From positions 62,001 through 126,000 of the forward strand of contig NZ_JAVRHK010000003.1 in the NCBI RefSeq assembly GCF_031846585.1: 64,000 nt of DNA. The letters are read 5' to 3'. The DNA is from Autumnicola musiva (GTDB lineage: Bacteria; Bacteroidota; Bacteroidia; Flavobacteriales; Flavobacteriaceae). A program made the position numbers and the translations under genes. Of the stretch, positions 17,183 through 24,796 are shown piece by piece. The first letter of the stretch is position 1, and every line of letters starts with the position of its first letter. The notes below the pieces were generated by a model. It did not search any database, was not told where the DNA came from, and was given only the letters and a program-made list of their open reading frames with translations.

Positions 17183-17871
17183 CCTTTACTTTTATGTGAA
17201 ATACTATCCAGATCCATACTTTTTTTTGCCATTATCTTTGAACTTTGCCCTAAGTGTATGTCGCCAGGTTTGGTATCCTTTGTGATAATAGCTCCCATTC
17301 CTACCAGTGTGGCTTCGGCTATGGTAGTTTCGTCCCTTATTGTTGCATTTACCCCAAAAAAACAATGCTCTTCAATGGTGCATGCTCCGGAAATTACTAC
17401 ATGAGAAGTAATAAATACGTGATCTTTAATGGTAGTATGGTGGCCAATGTGATTACCACTCCACAACACGCAGTTATTTCCTATTTTTACAAATGGCTGA
17501 ATGGTGTTGTCTTCAAAGATAAAGCAGTTATCGCCAATGTCCAGATCCGGCCAGGTGGTGGCTTTTGAACTAACATAGCTTGCCAGATGGTAACCTTTGG
17601 CTTTTGCAGCCTCATATTTATCACGCCTTAAATGGCTCATTTTCTTAAAGCTGATAGGTAAAAACATGCTGTACTCCGATGGAGGAAAATGATCTTCTAC
17701 CTCTTCGAATGCTACAATAGGTAAACCTTCATGTTCTTTTGAATTGAGATAGTCGCGATCTACTGTAAACGCTACTACTTCGTGCGGGCTATCATGTTTA
17801 AAATAGAAATGGGCAAGGCTTGCAAGCTGGCTTTCTCCAAAAATGACTATTTTCTTTACTTCTTGTTTCAT
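17179..17871 (-). CDS. PglD/NeuD-like sugar acyltransferase (left-handed beta-helix)
   Basis: Protein of 230 residues. The N terminus has a small Rossmann-like substrate domain (KKIVIFGESQLASLA), as in PglD. From about residue 115 a left-handed beta-helix follows, with hexapeptide turns such as IGDNCFIFEDNTIQPFVKIG and the His of GNHIGHHTTI likely acting as the general base. The C-terminal cap is DTKPGDIHLGQSSKI. The family N- or O-acylates nucleotide-linked amino sugars with acetyl-CoA or another acyl-CoA. It is a natural partner of the DegT aminotransferase encoded two genes upstream. The overlaps with both neighbours are 4 bp. Confidence 0.85.
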   Translation of the reverse strand: MKQEVKKIVIFGESQLASLAHFYFKHDSPHEVVAFTVDRDYLNSKEHEGLPIVAFEEVEDHFPPSEYSMFLPISFKKMSHLRRDKYEAAKAKGYHLASYVSSKATTWPDLDIGDNCFIFEDNTIQPFVKIGNNCVLWSGNHIGHHTTIKDHVFITSHVVISGACTIEEHCFFGVNATIRDETTIAEATLVGMGAIITKDTKPGDIHLGQSSKIMAKKSMDLDSISHKSKG

Positions 17872-18575
17872 TCTGTTATAGTATAATTTGAAAGCATATT
17901 TGTGATTGCTGGAATATCGTTGAACATAAGAACATCTATAATAGATAAATTTGCTTCAAAACCTTTCCTTTGCTGCGGATATTTAGAGCCTTTATCTTTC
18001 ATGAATTTTAATGAGATATTTTTCTTTTTAAAATTTTTTCCTTCATATAGATGTTTCCCCCCGGATAGATTATAATATTCAGAGGATTTCAGGAGATGAT
18101 TTATTTCTAAAATTTTTTCTTCTGCATTTTGATTTCTGTTATAATCCAGCGTGGAAGAAGTTAAAAACATGCGTTTAATATTCAGATAAGAGCAGACGGC
18201 TTTAACACTTTCCATGCTTAACTCTGAAATAGAAGTAAAATTTTTACTGAAAAACGAATTAATCAGCTCCCATATTTCTTCAAAATGCGGACTGCATTTA
18301 TAATTCTGAAAAATACTTTTTAAAAATTTTTTCTTCCAGATTTCAAAATTTTCCTGGTGTATTAAAATTTCATCAATTTTTTTATTTTGACTGGGTTTTT
18401 TCAGTGGAATACTTACAAGCGACCTGCTTTGGTTAAACAGAAAGTTATTGCGATGGATCCATCCTTTTTTTATGAAATTAACATCATCATAAAATACAAA
18501 AACATCTGTAGCTGCTATTAATTGAAAATAACCTATATACGGGAAAAAATAAGGTTGCATAATGGCTACTTTCAT
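17868..18575 (-). CDS. WbqC-like family protein
   Basis: Protein of 235 residues with the diagnostic WbqC opening: AIMQPYFFPYIGYFQLIAA followed by VFYDDVNFIKKGWIHRN, in which the YDD and the basic RN are conserved. WbqC proteins occur in many O-antigen and capsule clusters, nearly always near DegT aminotransferases. I know of no settled biochemical reaction for the family. Here it lies between the DegT and the acyltransferase genes with 4-bp overlaps on both sides, so it probably acts on the same amino-sugar intermediate. Many lysines and isoleucines reflect the AT-rich base composition. Confidence 0.88.
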   Translation of the reverse strand: MKVAIMQPYFFPYIGYFQLIAATDVFVFYDDVNFIKKGWIHRNNFLFNQSRSLVSIPLKKPSQNKKIDEILIHQENFEIWKKKFLKSIFQNYKCSPHFEEIWELINSFFSKNFTSISELSMESVKAVCSYLNIKRMFLTSSTLDYNRNQNAEEKILEINHLLKSSEYYNLSGGKHLYEGKNFKKKNISLKFMKDKGSKYPQQRKGFEANLSIIDVLMFNDIPAITNMLSNYTITE

Positions 18576-19657
18576 TTTTCAAAAGACTTTTGAACTGCTT
18601 TAATTATTCGTTTGGTTTCTTCTTCAGTCAGCTGTGGATAGAATGGCAGACATAAGACCTTTTGACTTATTTCTTCGGAAACCGGGCAATTTTGGTCCGG
18701 CATATAATTTATTGTATTTAGTGAGGGGAAAAAATAACGTCTCGGGAAAATATTCCTTGCCTCAAGAAATTCCTGCGTCTTTGTTCTTGCCGCTGCACTT
18801 TCAAATATTACAGGAAAATACCCATAATTATATTGTACATTTTCAGGAATGTTTAGAAATATTAAAGGTAACTCTTCAAATGCGTTTGTATATCTATAGA
18901 ATAGCTTTTTTCGGGACTTAATTATAGAATCTATTTGAGTTAGATTACATAGGCCCATTGCAGCATGAAATTCTGAATTTTTGCCATTTATTCCAAGGAA
19001 AAGATGATTGTCTCCCTGGTGTCCAAAAGATTTGCTATGCCTTATTTTTTCAGAAAGTAATTCGTCTTTTAAAAAGACTGCTCCGCCTTCAATAGTGTGA
19101 AAAATCTTTGTGGCGTGAAAGCTTGTAGTAGAGAGATCCCCGTAATTAAAAATGGATATGTTATTCAGTTTAACACCAAAGCCATGGGCTCCATCATAAA
19201 TAACCTTCAGGTTATGTTTTTTTGCAATTTTTTTAATTTTCTCAACCTGGCATGGTATCCCATATACATGGGTAGCCAAAATAGCACTTGTAGCAGGGGT
19301 TATTTTTTCTTCAATAAGGTCCGGATCAATACATAAATCCTTTTTAGAAATATCACAGAAAACTGGTTTGCAAGCCTCCCAAATTATAGAAGAAGCGGTA
19401 GCTACATATGAATATGATGTGGTAATAATTTCGCCCTGAATTTCAAGGGCTCTAATGGCAAGCTGTAAAGCAATTGTGCCATTGGTTGTATATTGAACAT
19501 AAGGAACTTTCAGAAAATCCTGAAGTTTTGCCTGGAGTTGTTTAACCAAAGGCCCTTCATTAGTTACCCATCCATTTTCCCAAATTTTATCCAGATAAGT
19601 ATTATAAGCTTCTTTTTTAGGTAAGCTTGTTTTGGTGACATAAATCGGTTTAGACAA
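18572..19657 (-). CDS. DegT/DnrJ/EryC1 family aminotransferase (second copy)
   Basis: PLP enzyme of 361 residues that opens the minus O-antigen operon. Key segments: ENGWVTNEGPLVKQLQ near the N terminus, TTNGTIALQLAIRA, VIYDGAHGFG (PLP-contacting Asp), and TTSFHATKIFHTIEGGAV with the Schiff-base lysine near residue 185. The TFHATK-F-T-EGG form resembles transaminases for 4-keto sugars such as those making 4-amino-4,6-dideoxyhexoses, whereas the copy at 12353 has a different lysine context. The start is a TTG at 19655-19657 (on the minus strand), which gives SKPIYVTK at the N terminus as expected for the family. It overlaps the WbqC gene by 4 bp. Confidence 0.9.
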   Translation of the reverse strand: MSKPIYVTKTSLPKKEAYNTYLDKIWENGWVTNEGPLVKQLQAKLQDFLKVPYVQYTTNGTIALQLAIRALEIQGEIITTSYSYVATASSIIWEACKPVFCDISKKDLCIDPDLIEEKITPATSAILATHVYGIPCQVEKIKKIAKKHNLKVIYDGAHGFGVKLNNISIFNYGDLSTTSFHATKIFHTIEGGAVFLKDELLSEKIRHSKSFGHQGDNHLFLGINGKNSEFHAAMGLCNLTQIDSIIKSRKKLFYRYTNAFEELPLIFLNIPENVQYNYGYFPVIFESAAARTKTQEFLEARNIFPRRYFFPSLNTINYMPDQNCPVSEEISQKVLCLPFYPQLTEEETKRIIKAVQKSFEK

Positions 19658-19673
19658 GATGCTTTCAATTTAG

Positions 19674-19702
19674 TTGGTTAGGTTTAGTTAGGTCTAAATT
19701 TG
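19674..19702 (+). promoter_or_regulatory. Full TTG-N18-TAAATTTG promoter pointing right
   Basis: TTG at 19674-19676 and TAAATTTG at 19695-19702 are separated by 18 bp, matching the Bacteroidota -33/-7 consensus. Transcription would start near 19709, about 320 nt before the next recognised gene at 20029. The interval 19709-20028 is AT-rich and holds no convincing coding frame, so the transcript would have a long leader or include a small RNA. The only other thing seen in 19658-20028 is a short direct repeat of TAGTTAGGT type near 19671-19693. Confidence 0.5.
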
Positions 19703-20028
19703 ATGGGGCCGTCAATTTAAATATATACAAAATTTATTGTTTTCCGGGCTATCTGTATAAAAAGTAGAAATAATATTTTATTATACTACATGGCAGATAT
19801 TATGACCATTATTTGGGTTAGAAGTAAAATAAATGAATGGTGAATTTGCACTTTTAAAATAGAAAATAAAGCAGATTTTAGAAAAGCTTATAAATATTGG
19901 TATATTTTTAAGACAGGTTCAGGGAAAACTCCCTTAATTTGGTTTTTAGCTAAAGTACAAATCTGATTTATTGTATAATTGTAAAGCAGGAAATACTTAT
20001 CTGCACATTATTTCTTAAAAGAATTTCT

Positions 20029-20208
20029 ATGGGAATGAATAAAAATTCCATATTTGGTTGGGCTTCATTCGTACTGTTTTTAATTGGGGCAACAGTGATA
20101 TTGCTGGGACTTTTAAAGTACCTTGATTATGCCATAGGATTTTCGGTAGTAGGTATAGGATTTTTTGCAATTTCATGGGCGTTTAATGCATTAAAAGGAA
20201 GAGTATAA
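20029..20208 (+). CDS. Small CAL67264-type membrane protein
   Basis: A 59-residue reading frame from an ATG at 20029: two hydrophobic segments (WASFVLFLIGATVILLGLL and AIGFSVVGIGFFAISW) joined by KYLDY, ending in AFNALKGRV. The sequence matches my memory of the short conserved flavobacterial proteins named after the Gramella forsetii locus CAL67264. The function is unknown; a two-helix inner-membrane protein is likely. It is followed 1 bp later by the DinB-like gene and upstream of ettA. The start could also be the second Met, two codons later. Confidence 0.75.
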   Translation: MGMNKNSIFGWASFVLFLIGATVILLGLLKYLDYAIGFSVVGIGFFAISWAFNALKGRV

Positions 20209-20209
20209 C

Positions 20210-20689
20210 ATGAATTCAGAAAAAGAAATAAAAAAGCAGTTAATTAAGCAGCTTCAGGGTGGAGAAGCATATTTGTCAATTGCCAAATTTGTGGATGAGA
20301 TACCTTTTGAGGAAATTGGGAAAAGACCGCAATCTTTACCTTATTCTTTTTATGAGCTGTTTTACCATATTCATTATGCTCAAAAAGATATTATTGAATA
20401 TTGTTCTGCGGAAGAATACCAGAACGCAAATTGGCCGGATGATTACTGGCCGAAGAAAGTTTCTCCTGAGAATGAAGAAGAATGGGAAGATTTAAAAGCC
20501 GATTATTTTGAATGCAGGAAAGATTTTGAAGATTTTATTCTTGACCCAAAGAACAAACTAATGGAACCTGTAGAAAATAGTGAAAATCATACTCTTCTCC
20601 GGGAGCTGATGCTGGTGATTGAACATACTTCCTATCACACGGGGCAGTTAATTGTAATTCTTAGATTACTGGGGCTGCACAAAAGCTGA
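20210..20689 (+). CDS. DinB/YfiT-like four-helix protein
   Basis: Protein of 159 residues with the DinB-like fold pattern. The three histidines expected to bind a divalent metal are in FYHIHYAQKD (about residue 52) and near the C terminus in IEHTSYHTGQL, spaced as in family members. Many relatives are thiol transferases; in bacillithiol-producing bacteria some act as bacillithiol S-transferases. The organism is probably a bacillithiol producer given the ytxJ gene at 58341, so this is a plausible but unproven role. It begins 1 bp after the small membrane protein gene. Confidence 0.82.
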   Translation: MNSEKEIKKQLIKQLQGGEAYLSIAKFVDEIPFEEIGKRPQSLPYSFYELFYHIHYAQKDIIEYCSAEEYQNANWPDDYWPKKVSPENEEEWEDLKADYFECRKDFEDFILDPKNKLMEPVENSENHTLLRELMLVIEHTSYHTGQLIVILRLLGLHKS

Positions 20690-20798
20690 TTTTGCCATTA
20701 CAATAATATTTTCTGATATAATTTTAGGATATTTGCACTACTTCTGAAGAAGATATTGCAGCTTTTTCAGAACTTTTATATCCTTAAATTTTAATAAT

Positions 20799-22490
20799 AT
20801 GGCAGATGATAAAAAGGTGATTTTCTCTATGTCCGGAGTCACTAAAACCTATAAAAATGCAAATACGCCTGTTCTTAAGAATATTTACCTGAGTTTTTTC
20901 TACGGAGCAAAAATTGGAATCCTTGGTCTTAATGGTTCAGGTAAATCCACACTGTTAAGAATTATTGCCGGAGAAGACAGTAATTACCAGGGAGATGTGG
21001 TTTTTTCATCAGGTTACAGTGTTGGCTATCTGGAACAGGAGCCAAAGCTGGATGATGATAAGACCGTTCTGGAGGTTGTAAAGGAAGGTGTTGCAGAAAC
21101 TGTAGATGTTTTAGATGAGTACAACAAGATTAACGATATGTTCGGTTTGCCTGAAGTTTATGAAGATGCAGATAAGATGCAAAAGCTAATGGATAAGCAG
21201 GCGGAACTTCAGGATAAGATTGATGCCACGAATGCGTGGGAACTGGATACAAAACTGGAAATAGCGATGGATGCTTTACGTACCCCTGATGCCGATAAAA
21301 AAGTGGGAGTACTTTCCGGAGGGGAAAGGCGTCGCGTTGCCCTTTGCCGATTGCTCCTGCAGGAACCTGATATTTTACTTCTGGATGAGCCTACCAATCA
21401 CCTTGATGCGGAATCTGTGCATTGGCTGGAACATCATTTGGCACAATATAAAGGAACAGTAATCGCTGTTACTCACGACCGTTATTTTCTTGATAATGTT
21501 GCCGGTTGGATCTTAGAACTGGACCGGGGAGAAGGAATTCCATGGAAAGGAAATTATTCTTCATGGCTGGATCAAAAATCCAAACGACTGGCCCAGGAAC
21601 AAAAACAGGCCAGCAAGCGTCAAAAAACACTGGAACGGGAGCTGGAATGGGCTAAAATGAATCCCAAAGGAAGGCAGGCAAAGCAAAAAGCTCGTTTGAA
21701 TAATTACGACAAATTGCTCAGCCAGGACCAGAAGCAGGTTGATGAAAAGCTTGAAATTTATATCCCTAACGGACCGCGTTTGGGAACTAATGTAATTGAA
21801 GCCAATGGAGTAAGTAAGGCTTTTGGCGACAAACTACTTTATGAAGATTTAAATTTCAAACTTCCGCAGGCTGGAATTGTTGGGGTTATTGGTCCAAACG
21901 GTGCCGGTAAAACTACAATTTTTAAGATGATAATGGGAGAGGAACAACCTGATAAAGGCAATTTTGAAGTAGGAGAAACTGCAAAAATCGCTTATGTAGA
22001 TCAAAGCCACTCTGATATTGATCCTGAAAAAACTATCTGGCAAAATTTTAGTGATGAACAGGAACTGGTGATGATGGGAGGTCGCCAAGTGAATTCCCGT
22101 GCTTATCTTAGCAGGTTTAACTTTAGTGGAAGTGAACAGAACAAAAAGGTAAACATGCTTTCTGGTGGAGAACGTAACAGGCTGCACCTGGCCATGACTT
22201 TAAAGGAAGAAGGAAACGTGTTGCTTCTGGATGAGCCATCGAACGATTTAGATGTTAACACATTGCGTGCCCTGGAAGAAGGTTTAGAAAATTTCGCAGG
22301 TTGTGCTGTGGTAATCTCACACGACCGTTGGTTCCTGGATAGGGTTTGTACCCATATTCTTGCTTTTGAAGGAGACTCGCAGGTTTATTTCTTTGAAGGA
22401 GGCTTTTCAGATTATGAAGAAAATAAGAAGAAACGTCTCGGCGGCGATGTAATGCCCAAAAGAATTAAATACAAGAAGCTGGTTAGATAA
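20799..22490 (+). CDS. ettA: Energy-dependent translational throttle protein, ABC-F
   Basis: ABC-F protein of 563 residues with two nucleotide-binding domains and no membrane segments. First domain: GLNGSGKSTLLRI, LSGGERRRVALCRLL, LLLDEPTNHLD. Second: GPNGAGKTTIFKM, LSGGERNRLHLAMTL, LLLDEPSNDLD. The linker is rich in Lys/Gln and contains the RQAKQKARLNNYDKL pattern, and the C terminus ends RIKYKKL, both typical of EttA. EttA binds the ribosomal E site and gates elongation according to ATP/ADP ratio. Length and motifs are complete. A strong terminator follows immediately. Confidence 0.95.
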   Translation: MADDKKVIFSMSGVTKTYKNANTPVLKNIYLSFFYGAKIGILGLNGSGKSTLLRIIAGEDSNYQGDVVFSSGYSVGYLEQEPKLDDDKTVLEVVKEGVAETVDVLDEYNKINDMFGLPEVYEDADKMQKLMDKQAELQDKIDATNAWELDTKLEIAMDALRTPDADKKVGVLSGGERRRVALCRLLLQEPDILLLDEPTNHLDAESVHWLEHHLAQYKGTVIAVTHDRYFLDNVAGWILELDRGEGIPWKGNYSSWLDQKSKRLAQEQKQASKRQKTLERELEWAKMNPKGRQAKQKARLNNYDKLLSQDQKQVDEKLEIYIPNGPRLGTNVIEANGVSKAFGDKLLYEDLNFKLPQAGIVGVIGPNGAGKTTIFKMIMGEEQPDKGNFEVGETAKIAYVDQSHSDIDPEKTIWQNFSDEQELVMMGGRQVNSRAYLSRFNFSGSEQNKKVNMLSGGERNRLHLAMTLKEEGNVLLLDEPSNDLDVNTLRALEEGLENFAGCAVVISHDRWFLDRVCTHILAFEGDSQVYFFEGGFSDYEENKKKRLGGDVMPKRIKYKKLVR

Positions 22491-22508
22491 TATTTCAGCA
22501 GAAAAAGC

Positions 22509-22543
22509 AAAGGAGTTGAATAAAAGATCAACTCCTTTTTATT
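22509..22543 (+). terminator. Bidirectional Rho-independent terminator after ettA
   Basis: Perfect 11-bp stem AAAGGAGTTGA (22509-22519) with TCAACTCCTTT (22528-22538), an 8-nt loop, and T runs on both strands. It separates ettA from the convergent DUF1456 gene ending at 22556. Confidence 0.85.
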
Positions 22544-22555
22544 TTGTCTACAGTC

Positions 22556-22792
22556 TCACTTCTTTTCCGGCATTGGCCCGCGAAGATGAATAATGAGTCC
22601 ATTTAGAAAATTCCGCAGGAATTGATCCCCGCATTCCACATACTTCGGGTGATTCTCACTTCTAAAAATTGCTCCCAGTTCGCTTTTAGTAACTTTAAAA
22701 TCAACCAGGGCGCAAATTTGCACAATATCATCATCCCGCAGTTTATGTGCTACCCTTAGTTTTTTGAAAATGTCATTGTTTGTTAGTGCCAT
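22556..22792 (-). CDS. DUF1456 (YehS-like) protein, single domain
   Basis: Protein of 78 residues. The sequence LTNNDIFKKLRVAHKLRDDD followed by KVTKSELGAIFRSENHPKYV is the DUF1456 repeat. Escherichia coli YehS has two such repeats in about 156 residues; this copy has one. No biochemical role is established for the family. It lies 14 bp after the DUF2254 gene on the same strand, so the two are probably cotranscribed. Confidence 0.85.
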   Translation of the reverse strand: MALTNNDIFKKLRVAHKLRDDDIVQICALVDFKVTKSELGAIFRSENHPKYVECGDQFLRNFLNGLIIHLRGPMPEKK

Positions 22793-22806
22793 AGGACAAA
22801 GGTAAT

Positions 22807-24114
22807 CTATTCCTTTTCAAAAGTTTCAGGATTAAGACCAAGTTTTTCTGCTAAGCCCTTTATTACTTCACAATCTCTTTTATTGGAAATAATATTTTTA
22901 GCATCGGAAAGCAAGGTTGCCGCTTCCTGGTCTATAACGTCATAATAGCACGAAAAGCTTGCTTTTTGCCTTTTGAGATACATAAACATAACCGCCAGCT
23001 TTTGAACCAGGATTATATCATGTTTGCTGTAAGTACGAATGGAAGCCAAAACATTAAATAAAAGGGTTTCAAAGTTAATAGTAGAGAGTTTAATTAAACT
23101 TTTATCCTCACTTATAATTACACTCTGATCCCGTTTTTGCATTCTTAGTGCGAAAAGTTCAGTTAAATAATCTATTCCGTTAAGCGCAGTGCCGGGGTCA
23201 TTAATTCCTGGGGACATAGCTTTTACAATAATTTCGGTAATTTGTTTAAAAGCCAGGGCGTAATTGTCTTCTATCAGTTCTCCCCTGGAAAAATTGAATT
23301 CGGAAAGAATTGCATCAATGGTGTTTTTATCCAGTTCTTCTTTGGATTTAAAAACCGGAATTCCGCGTAAAACAAAAATACCTTTTACGGGTAAAATATG
23401 AAGTTGTATATTTTTTTTCTCACAGATATCTAATATGTTCTGTAAAGCTATATTTTGAAAATAGCCCGTCTGTTCTGTATGGTATTCATGCCAATCGGAA
23501 GTATCAGGAAATTCAACTGCTTCCCTGTCTTCAGATTCTAATATATATTTCAGCCGTTTCTCAGATAATCTAAAAATATTCTCCAAGATATTGTTAATCT
23601 GTATCTTCTGTGAGATGTTATGGATAAAATAGATAAAAGCGCAAATACAGATTACGGTAAATAAAATTCCAAGCAGGACTGAAAAACCCGGGATTTGGTA
23701 TTTATCCCCTGTAGGTTGTATTGAAAAAAGAATAAAAATACAGTAGAGGATGGTAAAGAGATAAATTCCCAATATGATCTGATGGTTTTTATCTGATATA
23801 AGTCCGGGTAATAATCGTGGACTATAGTTGCTCGAAGCCTGGTTTAATAAAACCATAACCATTGAGAAACTGAAAACCATCATAGAAATTAATCCGGTAA
23901 TAAATGAACTTAACAAGGTAAGCGCTGTGTTACCATTATCTACCACCAGAACTGGCACAGTTTCCAGAAGATATTTGGAAATACCTCTTTCCTCAAGATA
24001 CATCATGAAAAATGCAAAGCTGAATCCCAGTGCCGCCAGTACCGTGGGATAAAAAGCGATTTGACTTTGAATGGAATTAAAGAATGTAAAAATCTTATTG
24101 AGCAAATGCTTCAT
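22807..24114 (-). CDS. DUF2254 family inner-membrane protein
   Basis: Protein of 435 residues. Four membrane segments lie in the first 165 residues (LAALGFSFAFFMMYLEERG, LLSSFITGLISMMVFSFSMV, IILGIYLFTILYCIFILFSI, VLLGILFTVICICAFIYFIH), and a soluble domain follows. The stretch IVKAMSPGINDPGTALNGID is the conserved DUF2254 signature. The function is unknown. It is the upstream member of a two-gene unit with the DUF1456 gene and diverges from hsp20, with 178 bp between the start codons. Confidence 0.88.
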   Translation of the reverse strand: MKHLLNKIFTFFNSIQSQIAFYPTVLAALGFSFAFFMMYLEERGISKYLLETVPVLVVDNGNTALTLLSSFITGLISMMVFSFSMVMVLLNQASSNYSPRLLPGLISDKNHQIILGIYLFTILYCIFILFSIQPTGDKYQIPGFSVLLGILFTVICICAFIYFIHNISQKIQINNILENIFRLSEKRLKYILESEDREAVEFPDTSDWHEYHTEQTGYFQNIALQNILDICEKKNIQLHILPVKGIFVLRGIPVFKSKEELDKNTIDAILSEFNFSRGELIEDNYALAFKQITEIIVKAMSPGINDPGTALNGIDYLTELFALRMQKRDQSVIISEDKSLIKLSTINFETLLFNVLASIRTYSKHDIILVQKLAVMFMYLKRQKASFSCYYDVIDQEAATLLSDAKNIISNKRDCEVIKGLAEKLGLNPETFEKE

Positions 24115-24173
24115 CCGGTATTTTTGGGTAAATATAATTAATCTTAAGATCTAACAATTAAAAATTAAAAGGT

Positions 24174-24216
24174 GTCAATATGGCATTATTATTTCATAAA
24201 ATACCGACACTATGTC
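24174..24216 (+). promoter_or_regulatory. Paired palindromic operators upstream of hsp20
   Basis: Two 11-bp sites fit GNCANNNTGNC: GTCAATATGGC at 24174-24184 and GACACTATGTC at 24206-24216. Their centres are 32 bp apart, about three helical turns. The same pair with the same spacing lies upstream of clpB at 58215-58257. The proximal site in both cases is followed by GCTA in the coding direction. The hsp20 ATG is 77 bp downstream. A role in heat-shock control is an inference from this shared arrangement. Confidence 0.6.
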
Positions 24217-24292
24217 GCTATTTTTAATTTGGAATTTGAATTGCTATAAACCTTCTGAAATTAATAATCATTAACCTTAAAATATTTGAATT

Positions 24293-24736
24293 ATGAGTCT
24301 AATTAAAAGAAATGAGGCCAATTGGCTGCCATCGGTTTTCGACGATATGTTTAAAACCGATTGGTTAGGAGGAACTACAAATGTTAATAGTATTGGTACT
24401 ACAATTCCGGCTGTTAATATTCAGGAAACCGAAGAGGAATTTTCTGTAGAAGTAGCTGCTCCTGGCAAAAAGAAGGAAGATTTTAATATAGAACTGGAAA
24501 ATGATGTTCTTACTATTTCTTCCCAGGAGAAAAAAGAAAATGAAACTTCTGATAAAGATGGAAAGTTTACCAGGAAAGAGTTTAGCTATTCCAACTTCAA
24601 GAGAGCCTTTAGTCTACCTGAATCTGTAAACAGCGAAGCAATTTCTGCAAGTTATAATGATGGTGTGCTTCATATAGCATTACCTAAGCGGGAAGAAGCT
24701 AAAGTTCAGCCTAAACGGCTGATTGAAATTTCATAA
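24293..24736 (+). CDS. Hsp20/alpha-crystallin family small heat-shock protein
   Basis: Small chaperone of 147 residues. The alpha-crystallin domain spans about residues 40-140: PAVNIQETEEEFSVEVAAPG, DFNIELENDVLTISS, and the conserved FKRAFSLPESVN and YNDGVLHIALPK. The C-terminal tail lacks a clear IxI but has a short basic end (VQPKRLIEIS). It binds unfolding proteins as an ATP-independent holdase. The N terminus contains WLPSVFDDMF, typical of bacterial class A members. No perfect TAnnTTTG box precedes it; instead the paired operators at 24174-24216 do. A terminator follows 21 bp after the stop. Confidence 0.95.
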   Translation: MSLIKRNEANWLPSVFDDMFKTDWLGGTTNVNSIGTTIPAVNIQETEEEFSVEVAAPGKKKEDFNIELENDVLTISSQEKKENETSDKDGKFTRKEFSYSNFKRAFSLPESVNSEAISASYNDGVLHIALPKREEAKVQPKRLIEIS

Positions 24737-24757
24737 AATAGATTTAATGAGTTAACT

Positions 24758-24785
24758 AAAGCACCCCTCTTCCGGGTGCTTTTTT
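24758..24785 (+). terminator. Rho-independent terminator after hsp20
   Basis: Stem AAAGCACCC (24758-24766) with GGGTGCTTT (24774-24782), 7-nt loop, followed by T residues. It lies between hsp20 and the convergent secreted-protein gene. Confidence 0.85.
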
Positions 24786-24796
24786 ATTGCCTGAAT

